This document shows, piece by piece, positions 44,955 through 53,812 of a stretch of 61,380 nucleotides of DNA (positions within the stretch are counted from its first letter, which is position 1; every line of letters begins with the position of its first letter). The translations under genes were made by a program, and so were the position numbers. Source of the stretch: Nitrosomonadales bacterium (GTDB lineage Bacteria; Pseudomonadota; Gammaproteobacteria; Burkholderiales; Gallionellaceae); the NCBI GenBank assembly GCA_016213335.1, contig JACRAQ010000065.1, positions 1 through 61,380 on the forward strand. The letters are read 5' to 3'. A model generated the notes under the pieces. That model was not told where the DNA came from. It saw only the letters and a list, made by a program, of their open reading frames with translations, and made no database searches.

Positions 44955-46709
44955 ATGCAAGACAAATACAAGTTTCTCATGATAGGCGCTCTTTCGGCGA
45001 GCTGTTTGGTAATTGGAGCTGCCAACGCCGCAGACAAAGAGGTAATTCCGGGGTGGCAGAACGCGGATCACTCACCGAAGGATGCGCCGCTCCATGACCC
45101 GATGATTCTATACTCGTCCGGCGGGGTGGATGGCAAGCTGGCGGTCATTGGTATTCCCAGCTTCAAGACCTATCGTCATATAGACTGCGGCGTTGATACG
45201 CACGAAGTTGTACTTGGCGGTTTACCGGCCGGTAACAAGAACGGGACGCCGGATGGCAAGTATGCCTATCTTAACGACAAGGGCGCCAACACCATCTGCG
45301 AAATCAATTTGCAGACCGGTTTTCTGGAAAGGATTATCGCGCTGCCGTTCCCGTTCGGGGTACACCATATCGCGTTGAGCAAAGACGGCAAGACACTGTT
45401 TGGAACAGGCGAGTACACTGGCAAGATGTCCAAGACCGACATCGCTACTGGTAAAACAGAAGTGATTGATTGGGGCCCCTCTCCCAGTGCTCCGGACTAC
45501 ATAGATGCCGGTAAAGATGGGAAGTACGTTTTCTCGAACAACTATTACCACTCCACAGTGGGCGTGTTTTCCACCAGCCCCTTCAAGCTGGTCAAGGAAA
45601 TTCCGGTAGGCAAGAACCCACACGGCACGGACGTTATTCCGGAGGGTACCATGGTGCTGGTGAGCGACAAACTGTCGGCGACCATGACTGTCATTGACGC
45701 CGAAAAACTGGCGGTAAAGAAGGTCATTCCGACTTGCGCGGGCCCGCTCCACTCGGTAATGGACGTGTACAACAAGGATGGCGGTTCCTACCGGGCCGGA
45801 ATAGACAAGCCGGAGGGGTTGACTTCCAAGTACGCTTACGAGAGCTGCTTCGTGGCGGATGCCAACGTGAAGATAGACCTCAAAAAGCTTGAGGTGGTGG
45901 ACGAGATTCCTACCCACTATCGCACAGGTCATATCTCCATCAGCGCGGACAACTCCTACGTGATGGCGTTGAACAAGTTTTCGACCGGACTGTTCAGCCC
46001 GACCGGCATCATCTATCCGGTTAACTTCGAGATGTGGGATGCGCGCGAAAAGAGCCCGACTTATGGCAAGACCTTGAAAATCATGCCGGTGGACGGTGAG
46101 CCGCATAATGCCAAGAGCCTGATGTCCTACCTGATCAAGGACTGGACCAAGGGTGAAGCGGAAAGAGGCGGGCTGTTAAAAGCTGGTATGACGCAGTTGC
46201 TCGACCCTGCACACAGGGCCAAAGCAAAAAGGTATTTTATTCCCAAGGAAACCACATCACCTGGCATCAAAGTGGTTGATGGCGTCAAGGAAATCCACGT
46301 CAAGGCCTTCAGTTATGGTTACATTCCCCGTCAGATGAGGGTGAACAAGGGCGATAAGGTAAGAATATTTGCCACCAACATTGACAAGGCGGCAGGTATT
46401 ACCAAGAACCCGGATGTCACCATGGGCTTGACCATCTACGGGCCTTACGGCTTGAGAACCAATATGGATCTTCCGCGCGGAGTGACCGCTGTGCATGAGT
46501 TTACCGCTGATATTGCAGGCGAATATGAAATCTTCTGCACCCACTTCTGCGGGCCGCTCCACTTGGAAATGAGAGCGACATTCTTTGTTGACGATCCCAA
46601 GAAGGGGAATTCCAACCTTCTCACCGGCGAATACGCTGAGGCGCAAAAGCTTCCTGGCTTGGTAGAAGAGGGTCAGGTCACGATTGCGGAACAGGTGAAG
46701 GGTCTGTAA
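44955..46709 (+). CDS. Nitrous-oxide-reductase-like periplasmic cuproprotein, divergent
   Basis: This 584-residue protein has a Sec-type signal peptide (cleavage after ANA, about residue 25), a seven-bladed propeller and a C-terminal cupredoxin domain: the NosZ architecture. From memory of NosZ, CuZ-type histidines appear at H83 (DTHEV), H137/138 (GVHHIA), H223 (NPHG), H266 (GPLHS), H326 (TGHIS) and H384 (GEPHN). However, the first ligand pair, HH in NosZ, is H-E here. The CuA motif C528-x3-C532-x3-H536-x2-M539 is intact, but the upstream CuA histidine position (DVTHGF in NosZ) reads DVTMGL (M490). It may not reduce N2O. GGGGAGG precedes the ATG; a cytochrome c follows. Standard nos accessory genes are absent. 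Confidence 0.75.
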   Translation: MQDKYKFLMIGALSASCLVIGAANAADKEVIPGWQNADHSPKDAPLHDPMILYSSGGVDGKLAVIGIPSFKTYRHIDCGVDTHEVVLGGLPAGNKNGTPDGKYAYLNDKGANTICEINLQTGFLERIIALPFPFGVHHIALSKDGKTLFGTGEYTGKMSKTDIATGKTEVIDWGPSPSAPDYIDAGKDGKYVFSNNYYHSTVGVFSTSPFKLVKEIPVGKNPHGTDVIPEGTMVLVSDKLSATMTVIDAEKLAVKKVIPTCAGPLHSVMDVYNKDGGSYRAGIDKPEGLTSKYAYESCFVADANVKIDLKKLEVVDEIPTHYRTGHISISADNSYVMALNKFSTGLFSPTGIIYPVNFEMWDAREKSPTYGKTLKIMPVDGEPHNAKSLMSYLIKDWTKGEAERGGLLKAGMTQLLDPAHRAKAKRYFIPKETTSPGIKVVDGVKEIHVKAFSYGYIPRQMRVNKGDKVRIFATNIDKAAGITKNPDVTMGLTIYGPYGLRTNMDLPRGVTAVHEFTADIAGEYEIFCTHFCGPLHLEMRATFFVDDPKKGNSNLLTGEYAEAQKLPGLVEEGQVTIAEQVKGL

Positions 46710-46747
46710 TTTAAATTTACCCTTACGCACAGTGCGAAAATAAACCA

Positions 46748-46768
46748 GCTCCCCCTGCGGGGGGGAGC
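46748..46768 (+). terminator. GC-rich hairpin between NosZ-like and cytochrome c genes
   Basis: A perfect 8-bp stem, GCTCCCCC (46748-46755) with GGGGGAGC (46761-46768), loop TGCGG, has no T-run. It sits 20 bases before the cytochrome c start. It may protect the upstream mRNA 3' end or attenuate, rather than terminate fully. Confidence 0.45.
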
Positions 46769-46788
46769 GACCAACAGGGAGGTTCAAA

Positions 46789-47739
46789 ATGAAGAATGGC
46801 AAATTGAAGGCGTGCCTGATTGCGATTACGGGTCTGGGCATTATGTGGGCGAGCTCGTCGGCGGTGGCCGCAGTGGAAAAACGCTGCACAGCCGGTGGCG
46901 TGAAAGTGGAGTGCCCTACCCAGAGTGATGCAGACGTAAAAAAGGCGGCGGAAGCGTACGGTAAGGAAGCAGAAGATTTCTCGGAAGGCAAAGGAGGCAG
47001 CACCTACGGCATCGCCCCATTTGACTACCTGACGGGGGTAGGCAAGCGCGCCAACTCCGACACCAAGACCTATAAGACCGATAGCGGTTACGGTGAGGCG
47101 AAAGGTTCCTACAAGACAGAACTGTGGGATCGCGTAAAGAAGCCGGGTGTCACCAACGAGGAAACATACAATCAATGGACGAACAACTGGTCCCCCAAGT
47201 TTGATACGACACTGGTTGCGGGCGCTGACCCAACACAAGGGAAGCAATGGTATTACTCTTACTGCATCGCCTGCCACGGGTGGTTGTTGCATGGCGATGG
47301 CCCCAGCGCTGCCGAGTTGAACCCGCGCCCCAGAACCTTGACGAGGGGCGACTACATGCAGAAGAAAACCAACCTTGAGCTGTTTACGATAATCAAGGGC
47401 GGCGGTGAGGCAGTTTCGCTTTCTTCATCCATGCCGGGCTGGGGAAATCTGCTGCAGGATCAGGACATCTGGAACGTGGTCGCTTTTATTCGGGCGATGC
47501 AGGATGTGCCGCCACCGAAGAGCGTAGCCGAATATCTTAATCCCAAGTCCACCTTCAAGCCTAACAAGGGTGACGTGGATGCGCTCAATGCCGCGACCAA
47601 TAAAGATTTCAAGGAAGCGAACGAGCTGATGGAATCGGATATGGCTGGACGCGGTGGCCCGGAACTCGTGGGTGGAGGTTACGTTGAAGGCGGCAGCAGG
47701 AAGAAGCCGAACGAGATTACCCTGAAGGTCGGCAAATAA
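46789..47739 (+). CDS. Exported monohaem cytochrome c paired with the NosZ-like protein
   Basis: This 316-residue protein has a signal peptide (to about residue 27, AVAA) and a long N-terminal region (about 30-150) I cannot assign. A cytochrome c domain follows, with YCIACHGWLLHGDGPSA (haem motif), a Met ligand in SSSMPGWGNLL, and QDIWNVVAFIRAMQD. A charged C-terminal tail follows. Its position 79 bases after the NosZ-like gene, on the same strand, suggests it is the electron donor or partner of that enzyme. The domain resembles cytochrome c of cbb3/nitrite- or nitric-oxide-type chains. AGGGAGG precedes the ATG. Confidence 0.85.
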   Translation: MKNGKLKACLIAITGLGIMWASSSAVAAVEKRCTAGGVKVECPTQSDADVKKAAEAYGKEAEDFSEGKGGSTYGIAPFDYLTGVGKRANSDTKTYKTDSGYGEAKGSYKTELWDRVKKPGVTNEETYNQWTNNWSPKFDTTLVAGADPTQGKQWYYSYCIACHGWLLHGDGPSAAELNPRPRTLTRGDYMQKKTNLELFTIIKGGGEAVSLSSSMPGWGNLLQDQDIWNVVAFIRAMQDVPPPKSVAEYLNPKSTFKPNKGDVDALNAATNKDFKEANELMESDMAGRGGPELVGGGYVEGGSRKKPNEITLKVGK

Positions 47740-47798
47740 AAAAAGCCTAGCGCAGGCAAGTTGGCCTCATCAGGCCAGCGGTAACAGGCAGTTCGAGC

Positions 47799-47836
47799 GA
47801 GGTATGTCCAAGGGATGAAATCCATGGATATACCTC
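47799..47836. terminator. Inverted repeat downstream of the cytochrome c gene
   Basis: GAGGTATGTCCA (47799-47810) and TGGATATACCTC (47825-47836) form a 12-bp stem with one G-T pair and a 14-base loop. TCTCGTTTTA follows, a weak T-tract. A terminator is likely; an operator for the stress-protein gene 120 bases downstream is the alternative. Confidence 0.45.
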
Positions 47837-47956
47837 TCTCGTTTTACGGGTGCAGAAAATTTCCCCTCTGTGCTAAGCTCTACCAGACGTATTTGCCGAA
47901 TGGCTGGCACCAGCCCATTCCGGCGCCCACAAGATTAAAGCTATAGAGATCGCGCC

Positions 47957-49729
47957 ATGACATCCTACGCTACTCAGGCAATTGCCAGAGAGATGCCCAC
48001 GCAAAAACTTGATACCCACCTGCACCAGCGCATTTTGCTTGCGCTGGATTCTTCCGATCACGCCAATACCGCCATGGAAATTGCGGCGGATCTTGCCGGG
48101 TTGACAGATGGCGCGGCGATTACCGGCTCCCACGTTTATGCCGCCAAGCTGCACGACATGCGCTTCCGCCAGATGGAGGGCGGGCTGCCGGAACAGTTCA
48201 GGGAGGAGCAGGAACTGGAGCGCCAGCGGGATGTGCACGATGACCTGATCACCCGAGGTTTGTCCATCATTACCGACTCGTATCTTGACCAAGCCGAAGC
48301 CACGTGCGACCGGCTCGGCATCACCTTCAATCGCTGCTCTCTGGAAGGGAAAAATTACCGGGAACTGGCGCGGGAAGCAAACTCGGGCGGCCATGATCTG
48401 CTCGTTATGGGCGCCCTGGGTTTGGGCGCCATACAAGGGAGCAGGCTGGGTACGGTATGCAAGCGGGTTGCCCGGCGTTCGGCGATTGACACCCTTGTCA
48501 TCAAGGAACCCGGACGCCTGCTCAAGGATGGCCCGATTGTCGTGGCAGTGGACGGGTCGGCCAAGTCCTACGGAGGGCTGGTTACCGCACTGGCGCTGGC
48601 CAAGCATTGGCAAGTGCAGGTCAAGGTGGTAGCCGCCTATGATCCTTACTACCACTATGTTGCCTTTAATCGCATAGCCGGCGTCCTGTCGGAGGAAGCC
48701 GGCAAGGTATTCAAGTTCAAGGAGCAGGAAAAGCTGCACGAAGAAATTATTGATTCCGGACTGGCCAGGATATATGACGGCCACCTGGCTGTTGCCCGCT
48801 CCATCGCCAGCGACTTCGGTATTGAAATAGAAACAACGTTGCTGGACGGCAAGCCGCACGATGCCATCGAAAAATTTGTCAAGAAGGTTCAGCCTTCATT
48901 GCTGATCATCGGCAAGCTGGGCATCCATGCAGATGACGAGCTCGATATCGGCGGCAACAGCGAACATTTGCTGCAAAACGTGGATTGCGCCATCTTTCTA
49001 AGCATGCGCGAATACCAGCCGGAAATTGATGTCGTTTCCGAAGTCACCACGTCCTGGACCCGCGAAGCCGAAGCGAAGATGGAGAGAGTGCCGTCTTTTG
49101 TCCGTAACATGGCGCGCATGGCCATCCTGCGCTATGCGCAGGAGCACGGCCACACCGTCATCACCCAGCGCATCGTGGAAGAGGCCACCGCCCTCCTCAT
49201 GCCGCGCCACGCAGAACAAGCCATGGGTGAAATCGTTGCCGCCTACGATGCCGGCGAGCTGAAGCACAAACCGACAGAGGAAGATGCCATGCGCTGGGCG
49301 AGTGAAGCAAGCGCGCTGCTGCGCACCGTCGGCGACCTGTCGGTGCGCGGCAACCTCAGTATGCGCGCCGAGAAAAAAGCCCGCCAGGAAAAAAGCCCCA
49401 CCGTGGAGGCGAGGCATGTCAAGGCATTCCTCGATTCCGGAGAAGCGGAAGCCGAGCCGCAGTCTGCGGACAAAACGCCCGAGCCGCACTGGCACGCTGC
49501 CGCACTGGCACGCTTGATGCGGGTGCCGGAAGGGTTCATGCGCGACAACTGCAAGAGGATGATCGAGGATTACGCGCAGCAGAACGGCCACGCCGAAGTC
49601 ACGCTGGAAGTGGCTGAAGGTGGACTCAAACTGGCCCGCGCAGAAATGGAGGCAAAAATGAAAGACTCCTCCGCTGCACCCAAGCCTGCTTCAGGCGGCT
49701 GCCCGCTTGGCTTCGGAAAAAAACATTAA
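47957..49729 (+). CDS. Tandem universal-stress protein fused to PCP_red-like domains
   Basis: This 590-residue cytoplasmic protein has two USP domains at about 24-185 (ILLALDSSDHANTAMEIA, LLVMGALGLGAIQGSRLGTV) and 192-352 (IVVAVDGSAKSYGG, LLIIGKLGIHADDELDIGGN). Then come two modules resembling the PCP_red domain that ends light-independent protochlorophyllide reductase subunit B: WTREAEAKMERVPSFVRNMA (367-) and WHAAALARLMRVPEGFMRDN (512-). Both are followed by a helix and a HGHT/NGHA turn. The C-terminus is GGCPLGFGKKH; the Cys-Pro pair resembles a haem-regulatory motif (inferred). The next gene carries four more PCP_red-like modules, which implies a shared tetrapyrrole-related task. The combination is rare in my experience. 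Confidence 0.78.
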   Translation: MTSYATQAIAREMPTQKLDTHLHQRILLALDSSDHANTAMEIAADLAGLTDGAAITGSHVYAAKLHDMRFRQMEGGLPEQFREEQELERQRDVHDDLITRGLSIITDSYLDQAEATCDRLGITFNRCSLEGKNYRELAREANSGGHDLLVMGALGLGAIQGSRLGTVCKRVARRSAIDTLVIKEPGRLLKDGPIVVAVDGSAKSYGGLVTALALAKHWQVQVKVVAAYDPYYHYVAFNRIAGVLSEEAGKVFKFKEQEKLHEEIIDSGLARIYDGHLAVARSIASDFGIEIETTLLDGKPHDAIEKFVKKVQPSLLIIGKLGIHADDELDIGGNSEHLLQNVDCAIFLSMREYQPEIDVVSEVTTSWTREAEAKMERVPSFVRNMARMAILRYAQEHGHTVITQRIVEEATALLMPRHAEQAMGEIVAAYDAGELKHKPTEEDAMRWASEASALLRTVGDLSVRGNLSMRAEKKARQEKSPTVEARHVKAFLDSGEAEAEPQSADKTPEPHWHAAALARLMRVPEGFMRDNCKRMIEDYAQQNGHAEVTLEVAEGGLKLARAEMEAKMKDSSAAPKPASGGCPLGFGKKH

Positions 49730-49753
49730 GCGGCGCAGAGCCTGCAATAAAAT

Positions 49754-51847
49754 ATGAGCGCGCCCCGCACGGAAAATCCAGTCGCCAACGACTTGTTTTT
49801 GCTTGCCGTCAACCTGACCAAGCGCTGCAACCTCGCTTGTGCCCATTGCTACATGGATGCGGAAACGCTAAAGCATGGCGGCAAAGACGAACTGGGCACG
49901 GAAGAAGTGCGCGGTTTGCTGGATGAGATTGCGAGCCGCAGTACGGAGACCATGGTCGTGCTGACCGGCGGCGAGCCGCTGATGCGCCCCGATCTGGAAG
50001 AACTGCTGGCCCACGGCACCACTCTTGGACTTTCCATGGTGGTGGGGACCAACGGTGTCGCGCTCAGCGACAAGCGCGTGCGCTCGCTCAAGGCCGCAGG
50101 AGCAATGGGGGCGGGCATCAGTGTTGATTCGCTGGATCCCCAAAAGCACGATGCCTTTCGCGGACTGGAAGGCGCCTGGGAAAAAACCCTGGGGGGTATC
50201 GAGGCGTGCAAGCGCCACGGCCTGCCTTTCCAGATACACTTTTCCGTCACCGAATCCAATGCCGACGAAGTGCCCGCCATGATAGATTTTGCCCGTGCCG
50301 CCGGGGCGCGGGTGCTGAACGTGTTCTTCCTGATCTGTACCGGGCGCGGCGAATCCATGTCGGATATCAGCCCCGTCACCTATGAACGGGTGCTGAACCA
50401 GCTGGTGGAAGCCCAGGAGCGCAGCCAGGATATGCTCATCCGCGCACGCTGCGCGCCCCATTACAAGCGTATCGCCTATCAACGCAACCCGGCTTCCACG
50501 CTCACCCGTGCCGCCGGTTACGAAGGGGGGGGATGCCTGGCCGGCATCCACTATTGCCGCATCACCCCGCAAGGCGGCGTCACGGCCTGCCCCTACATCC
50601 CGGACGAAGGAGGCAATATACGTGCGGATAAATTCTGGGACATCTGGGATCAATCCCCCGCCTTTCAGTCGTTGCGCAATCCGGAGTTGCAGGGAAAGTG
50701 TGGCAATTGCGAGTTCCAGAAACTGTGCGGCGGCTGCCGGGCGCGGCCGCTTGCCATGGGCGGCAGCCTGATGGACACCGATCCCTGGTGCATTCACATG
50801 CCCGATGGGTCAGCCGTCATACAACCGATGGCCGAGCAGCCCAAAAAACTCATCTGGAACAAGGAAGCGGAAAAGCGCTTGTCGCGCGTACCTTCATTCC
50901 TGCGCAAAATGGTCAAGAGCCGTGCGGAAAGTTATGTGCAGGAACTGGGCATGCACGTGGTTACGGAAGAACACCTGGCCACCCTGGCTGCAAAGCGATT
51001 CGGAAGCGGCGGCCCGCCCCGCCCGGAGGGACTACCCGAGAGTGCGGCTCAACGCACCGGACAGGCAGCTGCCGAGGGGCTGCCGTGGAGCGAAGAAGCC
51101 CGCGCACGCCTGGCATCCATGCCATCCTTTTTGCAGGAAGGCGTGCGCGCCGTCGCGGAAGACGTTGCCCGCTCGGAAGGCCGTCTGGAAGTGAACATCA
51201 AGCTGCTGGACCGGCTGGAAGCGGAAAATCAGCCGGGCCGCAGCATGCAGTGGAATGAGGAAGCGGATCGCCTGCTGGCGGAGTTCCTTGCAGACAAATC
51301 CCCCCAGGCGCTGATGTTCATAGCGCCGGCGCTGGATAGCGCCGCTGAACAATTTGCCAAAGCCCGGCGCGCTGCAACGGTGGAACGGGCCGACGCCGAA
51401 GAGGCCGTCGCGCGGCTGACCGGCGGGGTGGAATGGGACGAAGATGCGCTGGCGCGCGTGCTGTCGGCGCCCGATTTCAACCGGGCGGGCATCAAGAAGG
51501 CTGCCGAATTCAATGCGCGCAGGGAAGGCCTGAAGCGCATCACCTCCGCAGATTTGACGCGCTTCCGCAACAAAGCCATGATGCGCGCGGTGCAGCGCAT
51601 GAAGGGTTTCGGCATGACGGAATTGAGCTTTGACGCCTACGAGATCGCCCGCGAGCGCGTCCCGCGCCTGAAGGATAACCCCGAAGCCGACAAGCGCTTC
51701 GACACTATCCGCAATTTTGTTGCGGCGCGGGAAAACCCGGGCGACCTGTTGGGGCGCGATTTGCTCGATCAAATGAAGGCACAGCTCGAGGCCAACAAGC
51801 CGGGCGGTACGACCGCTCACCAGACAAAAGAAAAACCGGCGGTGTAG
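49754..51847 (+). CDS. AhbD/NirJ-like radical SAM protein with four PCP_red-like modules
   Basis: This 697-residue enzyme has the radical-SAM cluster KRCNLACAHCYMDAE (Cys 25, 29, 32), TGGEPLMRPDLEELL, and a SPASM-type C-terminal cluster region with Cys 261, 268, 279, 316, 319, 325, 328 and 346. The closing CGGCRARPLAMGGS then DTDPWC is diagnostic of the haem-modifying NirJ/AhbC/AhbD group (haem d1 or alternative haem synthesis). After about residue 360 come four modules starting W-[NSD]-E-[ED]-A at W368, W445, W500 and W561, resembling PCP_red; NirJ and AhbD normally stop near 400 residues. Upstream and downstream neighbours also point to tetrapyrrole chemistry. The substrate is unknown; a haem-like macrocycle is likely. 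Confidence 0.82.
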   Translation: MSAPRTENPVANDLFLLAVNLTKRCNLACAHCYMDAETLKHGGKDELGTEEVRGLLDEIASRSTETMVVLTGGEPLMRPDLEELLAHGTTLGLSMVVGTNGVALSDKRVRSLKAAGAMGAGISVDSLDPQKHDAFRGLEGAWEKTLGGIEACKRHGLPFQIHFSVTESNADEVPAMIDFARAAGARVLNVFFLICTGRGESMSDISPVTYERVLNQLVEAQERSQDMLIRARCAPHYKRIAYQRNPASTLTRAAGYEGGGCLAGIHYCRITPQGGVTACPYIPDEGGNIRADKFWDIWDQSPAFQSLRNPELQGKCGNCEFQKLCGGCRARPLAMGGSLMDTDPWCIHMPDGSAVIQPMAEQPKKLIWNKEAEKRLSRVPSFLRKMVKSRAESYVQELGMHVVTEEHLATLAAKRFGSGGPPRPEGLPESAAQRTGQAAAEGLPWSEEARARLASMPSFLQEGVRAVAEDVARSEGRLEVNIKLLDRLEAENQPGRSMQWNEEADRLLAEFLADKSPQALMFIAPALDSAAEQFAKARRAATVERADAEEAVARLTGGVEWDEDALARVLSAPDFNRAGIKKAAEFNARREGLKRITSADLTRFRNKAMMRAVQRMKGFGMTELSFDAYEIARERVPRLKDNPEADKRFDTIRNFVAARENPGDLLGRDLLDQMKAQLEANKPGGTTAHQTKEKPAV

Positions 51848-51851
51848 AGAA

Positions 51852-53297
51852 ATGGAACAGCGGGACGTACTGATCATCGGTGGCGGAATCACGGGGCTCG
51901 CATCTGCCTGGTGGCTGGCGCGCGGCGGGCTGTCGGTCGAGGTCTGGGAAGCAAACGAGCGAGCAGGCGGCAAGATCATGAGCACCCGGCAGGATGGCTA
52001 TCTCACGGAGCGTGCCGCGTCCATGGTGCTGAACTTCCGCCCCGAAGTTGCGGAGCTGGTGCGCGAAGCCGGGCTGGAACCGGCAAAGACCAGCCGCCTG
52101 CCTGCCGCCGAAGCGCGCCGTTACCTGCTGCACCAAAGCAGCCTGAAGGCGTTGCCCATGCGCATGGGCGCGATGATGGCCTCGCCGCTATGGAGCTTGC
52201 GCGGAAAGATGCGCCTGCTGGCGGAACCCTTCATTTTTTCCAGCGGGCGGCCCGACGAAACAGTCAGCGAATTTATCACCCGCCGCCTCGGCCGCGAGGT
52301 TCTGGAAAAGGCCATCGAGCCGTTTATTGCCGGCACGCTGGCGGCAGACCCGGACAGGACTTCCGCCGCCGCCGCGTTACCGCGCCTCACCGCGCTGGAG
52401 CAGCGCTACGGCAGCTTGGCTGCCGGGGTAATGGTGAACCGCATCCTGCGCCGCCGCACGGCCTGCACCACCGATACCTTTTCTTTCCGTTGCGGTATGG
52501 GTACGCTGGTGGAGAGCCTTGCGAGAACGCCCGGCATTACCGTGCGCACCGGCTATTCTGCCGACGAACTGGCCCGCGAGCCTGATGGCGGCTGGCGGGC
52601 CGCGGCAACGACGCCGCAAGGGCGGCAAGTTCTGTCCGCGCGCCACGTGATCGTGGCGACTCCCGCGCCTGCTGCTGCCGCACTGGTGGCGCATGTGGAT
52701 GGCGAGCTGGCGGAGCTATTGCGCGGGATCAGTTACGCTGCCGTAACCGTGGTACATGCGGGCTTGGCCCGCGATGCAGTGGGGCACCCGCTGGACGGTA
52801 CCGGATTCCTGGCGCCACGGGGAGAAAGTGCGATATTGACAGGCAACCTGTGGATGAGCACCTTGTTTCCGGATCGCGCGCCCCCGAGGAAAGTCCTGCT
52901 TACTTCGTACCTTGGCGGGGTGCGTGCCCCTCAAGTAGCGGATTGGAGCGACGAGCGCCTCGCGGACGAAACCATCGGGGCATTGCGCCCGTTGCTGGAT
53001 ATAACAGCCGATCCGGAGATGATACGCATAGACCGGCACAGCGAAGCCTTGCCGGTTTACCACGGCGCCTATCAGGCGCGCATGCAGGCCATTACCGCCC
53101 GCTTGAAACAGGCTTCCGGGCTACATCTTGAGGCGAACTACCGGGGCGGGGTGTCGGTGCGGGACCGCCTCGCCCGCAGCCATGCCGTGGCGAACCAGAT
53201 TCTGGCGGCGCAGCAATGGCCATCCGTCGAGCGGAAGCGGTGCGTAGTTTCCGGGAATTCAGACGGGGTAGTTGCGCAACCCGGTGTTATCTATTGA
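51852..53297 (+). CDS. Protoporphyrinogen/coproporphyrinogen oxidase-like flavoprotein
   Basis: This 481-residue FAD enzyme has the dinucleotide loop IIGGGITGLASAWWLARGG, the conserved VEVWEANERAGGKIMSTRQD, then ITRRLGREVLEKAIEPFIAGT and AALPRLTALEQRYGSLAAGV. This pattern matches the oxygen-dependent HemG/Bacillus HemY-type oxidase that aromatises (copro/proto)porphyrinogen. AMINE-oxidase-like C-terminal motif LEANYRGGVSVRDRLARS is present. The start is four bases after the radical SAM stop, so they are co-translated. Placed with the PCP_red-fused proteins, it suggests a dedicated tetrapyrrole module rather than general haem synthesis, whose genes are elsewhere (hemC-D). Confidence 0.85.
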   Translation: MEQRDVLIIGGGITGLASAWWLARGGLSVEVWEANERAGGKIMSTRQDGYLTERAASMVLNFRPEVAELVREAGLEPAKTSRLPAAEARRYLLHQSSLKALPMRMGAMMASPLWSLRGKMRLLAEPFIFSSGRPDETVSEFITRRLGREVLEKAIEPFIAGTLAADPDRTSAAAALPRLTALEQRYGSLAAGVMVNRILRRRTACTTDTFSFRCGMGTLVESLARTPGITVRTGYSADELAREPDGGWRAAATTPQGRQVLSARHVIVATPAPAAAALVAHVDGELAELLRGISYAAVTVVHAGLARDAVGHPLDGTGFLAPRGESAILTGNLWMSTLFPDRAPPRKVLLTSYLGGVRAPQVADWSDERLADETIGALRPLLDITADPEMIRIDRHSEALPVYHGAYQARMQAITARLKQASGLHLEANYRGGVSVRDRLARSHAVANQILAAQQWPSVERKRCVVSGNSDGVVAQPGVIY

Positions 53298-53812
53298 CTT
53301 GCTTTCCATCAATGCGATGGAGTGTTGCGCATGAACTTGGTTGATTCCGGCTTGCTTTTTTCCAAGCGCGCCATCAAGCGCAAAAACTTTTCCCGGTACT
53401 GTCAATTAACAGCGTAGTTATCGGATAGAACTTGCCGCCAAGCTTCGCGCCCGGCACCCATTTTGCACTCGTGCTCCCGATTCTCCTTTTGGGCAGGTTA
53501 ATTCTGCACCAGCATTTATACGCCAAAGTGTTAGAAAAACTGCTTCCCTGAATGCTCGCTCCAATTTCATTTGGCCTGGAGCGGGGCTGCTTTTCGGCTT
53601 GGACCTTCTAGGGCATTCACATAACGTCCGCTTCTGTTGGGTAGCGGCTATTTCTTATGCGTTATGGGTGCTGTCCGTAATATTGACCTTGTAGATGTGA
53701 GTCATCTTGGGTAATCTTCGCCACATCAGCTGGTTATTCGTCTAGCTTGAGCGCTAAATATTTTCACCAATTCTCCGCCCTCATATAATAAGAGGAAAGT
53801 TCCCACCACGTT
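53298..53812. other. Gene-free junction before the AT-richer island
   Basis: These 515 bases mark a composition shift from GC-rich to noticeably lower GC. I see no gene and no RNA gene. A promoter-like pair, TTTTCA (53761-53766) and TATAAT (53784-53789, 17-base spacer), precedes the island's first gene, followed by AGAGGAAAG (53790-53798) and the ATG at 53813. No recombinase remnant, tRNA or clear direct repeat could be spotted by eye. Confidence 0.5.
53761..53789 (+). promoter_or_regulatory. Promoter of the five-gene island
   Basis: TTTTCA (53761-53766) and a perfect TATAAT (53784-53789) with a 17-base spacer. Transcription would begin near 53796, leaving a very short leader before the ATG at 53813. 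It is the only good promoter I see for the overlapping gene set. Confidence 0.5.
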
